Shown piece after piece: positions 63,327 through 64,000 of a stretch of 64,000 bases of DNA; the stretch's first letter is position 1, and the number at the start of each line of letters is the position of its first letter. The notes under the pieces are model-generated. The model saw only the letters and a program-made list of their open reading frames with translations, was not told where the DNA came from and made no database searches. Source of the DNA: BRH-c25 sp012519325 (GTDB taxonomy: Bacteria > Bacillota > Clostridia > Lutisporales > Lutisporaceae); the NCBI GenBank assembly GCA_050950645.1, contig JBMNHZ010000001.1, forward strand, positions 296,895 through 360,894. Direction: 5' to 3'. The position numbers were made by a program, and so were the translations under genes.

Positions 63327-64000
63327 TTAAACTACCTCCAACACTGGACGCCAACCGAACCAGGCTCCCCGATCATTTTTTGCTACGGTTGAACTACCAG
63401 ATGAACTTGTATAAGAATAGCAATGGGATGAATTGTTCGGCGCTGTTTCTTGAGCAAAGGAAAAGTGACCGTTTGTACCGCCTGGCTGGTTAAAATACAA
63501 ATCACTATTTGTTAACTTATCCCAAGCACCGCCGGCTATATTATGAACTTTCTGAACTAAATATTGCTCCCTCCCTGGACCAGTATCCGGTTCCCCATCT
63601 CTAATACGCAACAACCTACATTTATAAGTGATTCCATCTTTCGTAATGTGTTTAGTCCCGTAAACACAACCGGCATTGTTAAGGTCGTTCCAGGATAGAG
63701 CATAGCGAATTGGCTTTTGTGCCAAAAATATGATTTTCCCCTCAAATGAGAATTTAAGCCACTCTATATTACTTGAGCTATAAAATAACCCGTTTCCTAT
63801 GGATATTCCCGCTGCAGAAGATAACTGGTTTCCCGTGAATATTCCTGCATATCTGCCAAAGTATCCTGCATTCATATCACCATGGCTCAAATATGTAGGA
63901 CCAGGTGCACCCCTATAATCATCAGAAGCCGGTATCAATGTTCCTGTTATACCAAACAAACTAACTCCTTGGCGAATATTGGCAGCGATAAAGTTTGCAT
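63327..64000 (-). CDS. Phage tail-associated protein, C-terminal part (5' end outside window)
   Basis: The frame is open to the right edge. Its visible start, FIAANIRQGVSLFGITGTL, is a repeat typical of clostridial phage tail or tail-tip proteins. The remaining 200 residues (NIEWLKFSFEGKIIFLAQKP, SWNDLNNAGCVYGTKHITKD, ending GAWFGWRPVLEVV) look like a compact receptor-binding domain. The GWRPVLE-type ending is common at the C-terminus of phage tail and variable lectin-like proteins. No reverse transcriptase or template repeat is visible in the window. It precedes the holin gene as expected. Confidence 0.78.
   Translation of the reverse strand, partial: ANFIAANIRQGVSLFGITGTLIPASDDYRGAPGPTYLSHGDMNAGYFGRYAGIFTGNQLSSAAGISIGNGLFYSSSNIEWLKFSFEGKIIFLAQKPIRYALSWNDLNNAGCVYGTKHITKDGITYKCRLLRIRDGEPDTGPGREQYLVQKVHNIAGGAWDKLTNSDLYFNQPGGTNGHFSFAQETAPNNSSHCYSYTSSSGSSTVAKNDRGAWFGWRPVLEVV

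Larger units (their letters stand above)
60119..64000 (-). mobile_element. Prophage end (lysis and integration module), running off the window
   Basis: Transcription order is tail protein, holin, amidase, tyrosine recombinase, ribbon-helix-helix-like protein, terminator. All genes lie on the minus strand with tight spacing. The left boundary is placed at the junction with the truncated surface-protein gene, about 60119-60150. The right part is outside the window, so the attachment repeats cannot be paired. An 8-bp GCTCATAA occurs twice near the junction (minus strand) and could be part of a core site. Confidence 0.65.

Overview
The window looks like chromosome of an anaerobic, endospore-lineage Firmicute of class Clostridia. 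It has moderate to low GC, strong GGAGG-type ribosome sites, the sporulation genes spoIIGA, sigE and sigG beside ftsZ, a GerMN lipoprotein, a SCIFF-type radical SAM maturase and an anaerobic ribonucleotide reductase with NrdR. I cannot name the species. Most genes lie on the minus strand, so the operons below are given in transcription order, from high to low coordinate.

Cell-wall and division block (25.7 to 7.9 kb): lgt with a terminator; then mraZ-rsmH-ftsL-spoVD/pbp behind a three-repeat MraZ operator; a terminator; then murE-murF-mraY-murD-ftsW-murG-murA-ftsQ, two DUF881 genes, sbp and ftsZ, ending in a terminator. No ftsA, murC, murB or ddl is present. Sporulation and nucleotide block (7.7 to 0 kb): spoIIGA with Spo0A-box-like sites, sigE, sigG, ylmC, nrdR and the start of nrdD. 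A 1299-bp insertion sequence sits between spoIIGA and sigE, and a decayed chemoreceptor gene sits between sigG and ylmC. A pair of NrdR boxes 32 bp apart precedes nrdR-nrdD.

Metabolic and redox block (26 to 43.5 kb): a ClpP-fold protease, deoC, pduL, scfB, a 63-codon DUF1858 gene with an in-frame TGA exactly where the second cysteine of its CxxC motif belongs (candidate selenoprotein), a thioredoxin-reductase-like flavoprotein without an NADPH motif, a CPBP protease, a GerMN lipoprotein, an aspartate racemase family gene, two unassigned plus-strand genes, a HAD phosphatase, a class V aminotransferase and an L-cysteine desulfidase family gene.

Mobile-element region (34.3 to 51.4 kb): a second copy of the 1.3-kb element, and four ISLre2-type copies. 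Three of the four lie in a tandem array, IS-recJ'/apt'-IS-recJ'/apt'-IS, with an exact 3008-bp period. The array carries duplicated fragments of the recJ-apt operon.

Right end (51.4 to 64 kb): a D-cysteine desulfhydrase gene, a WYL regulator, and a 6.1-kb open frame for an Ig-like repeat surface protein (ten 99-residue and four 107-residue tandem repeats). That frame has no signal peptide and its C-terminal tail is out of frame. It abuts a prophage end carrying a ribbon-helix-helix-like protein, tyrosine recombinase, amidase, holin and part of a tail protein.
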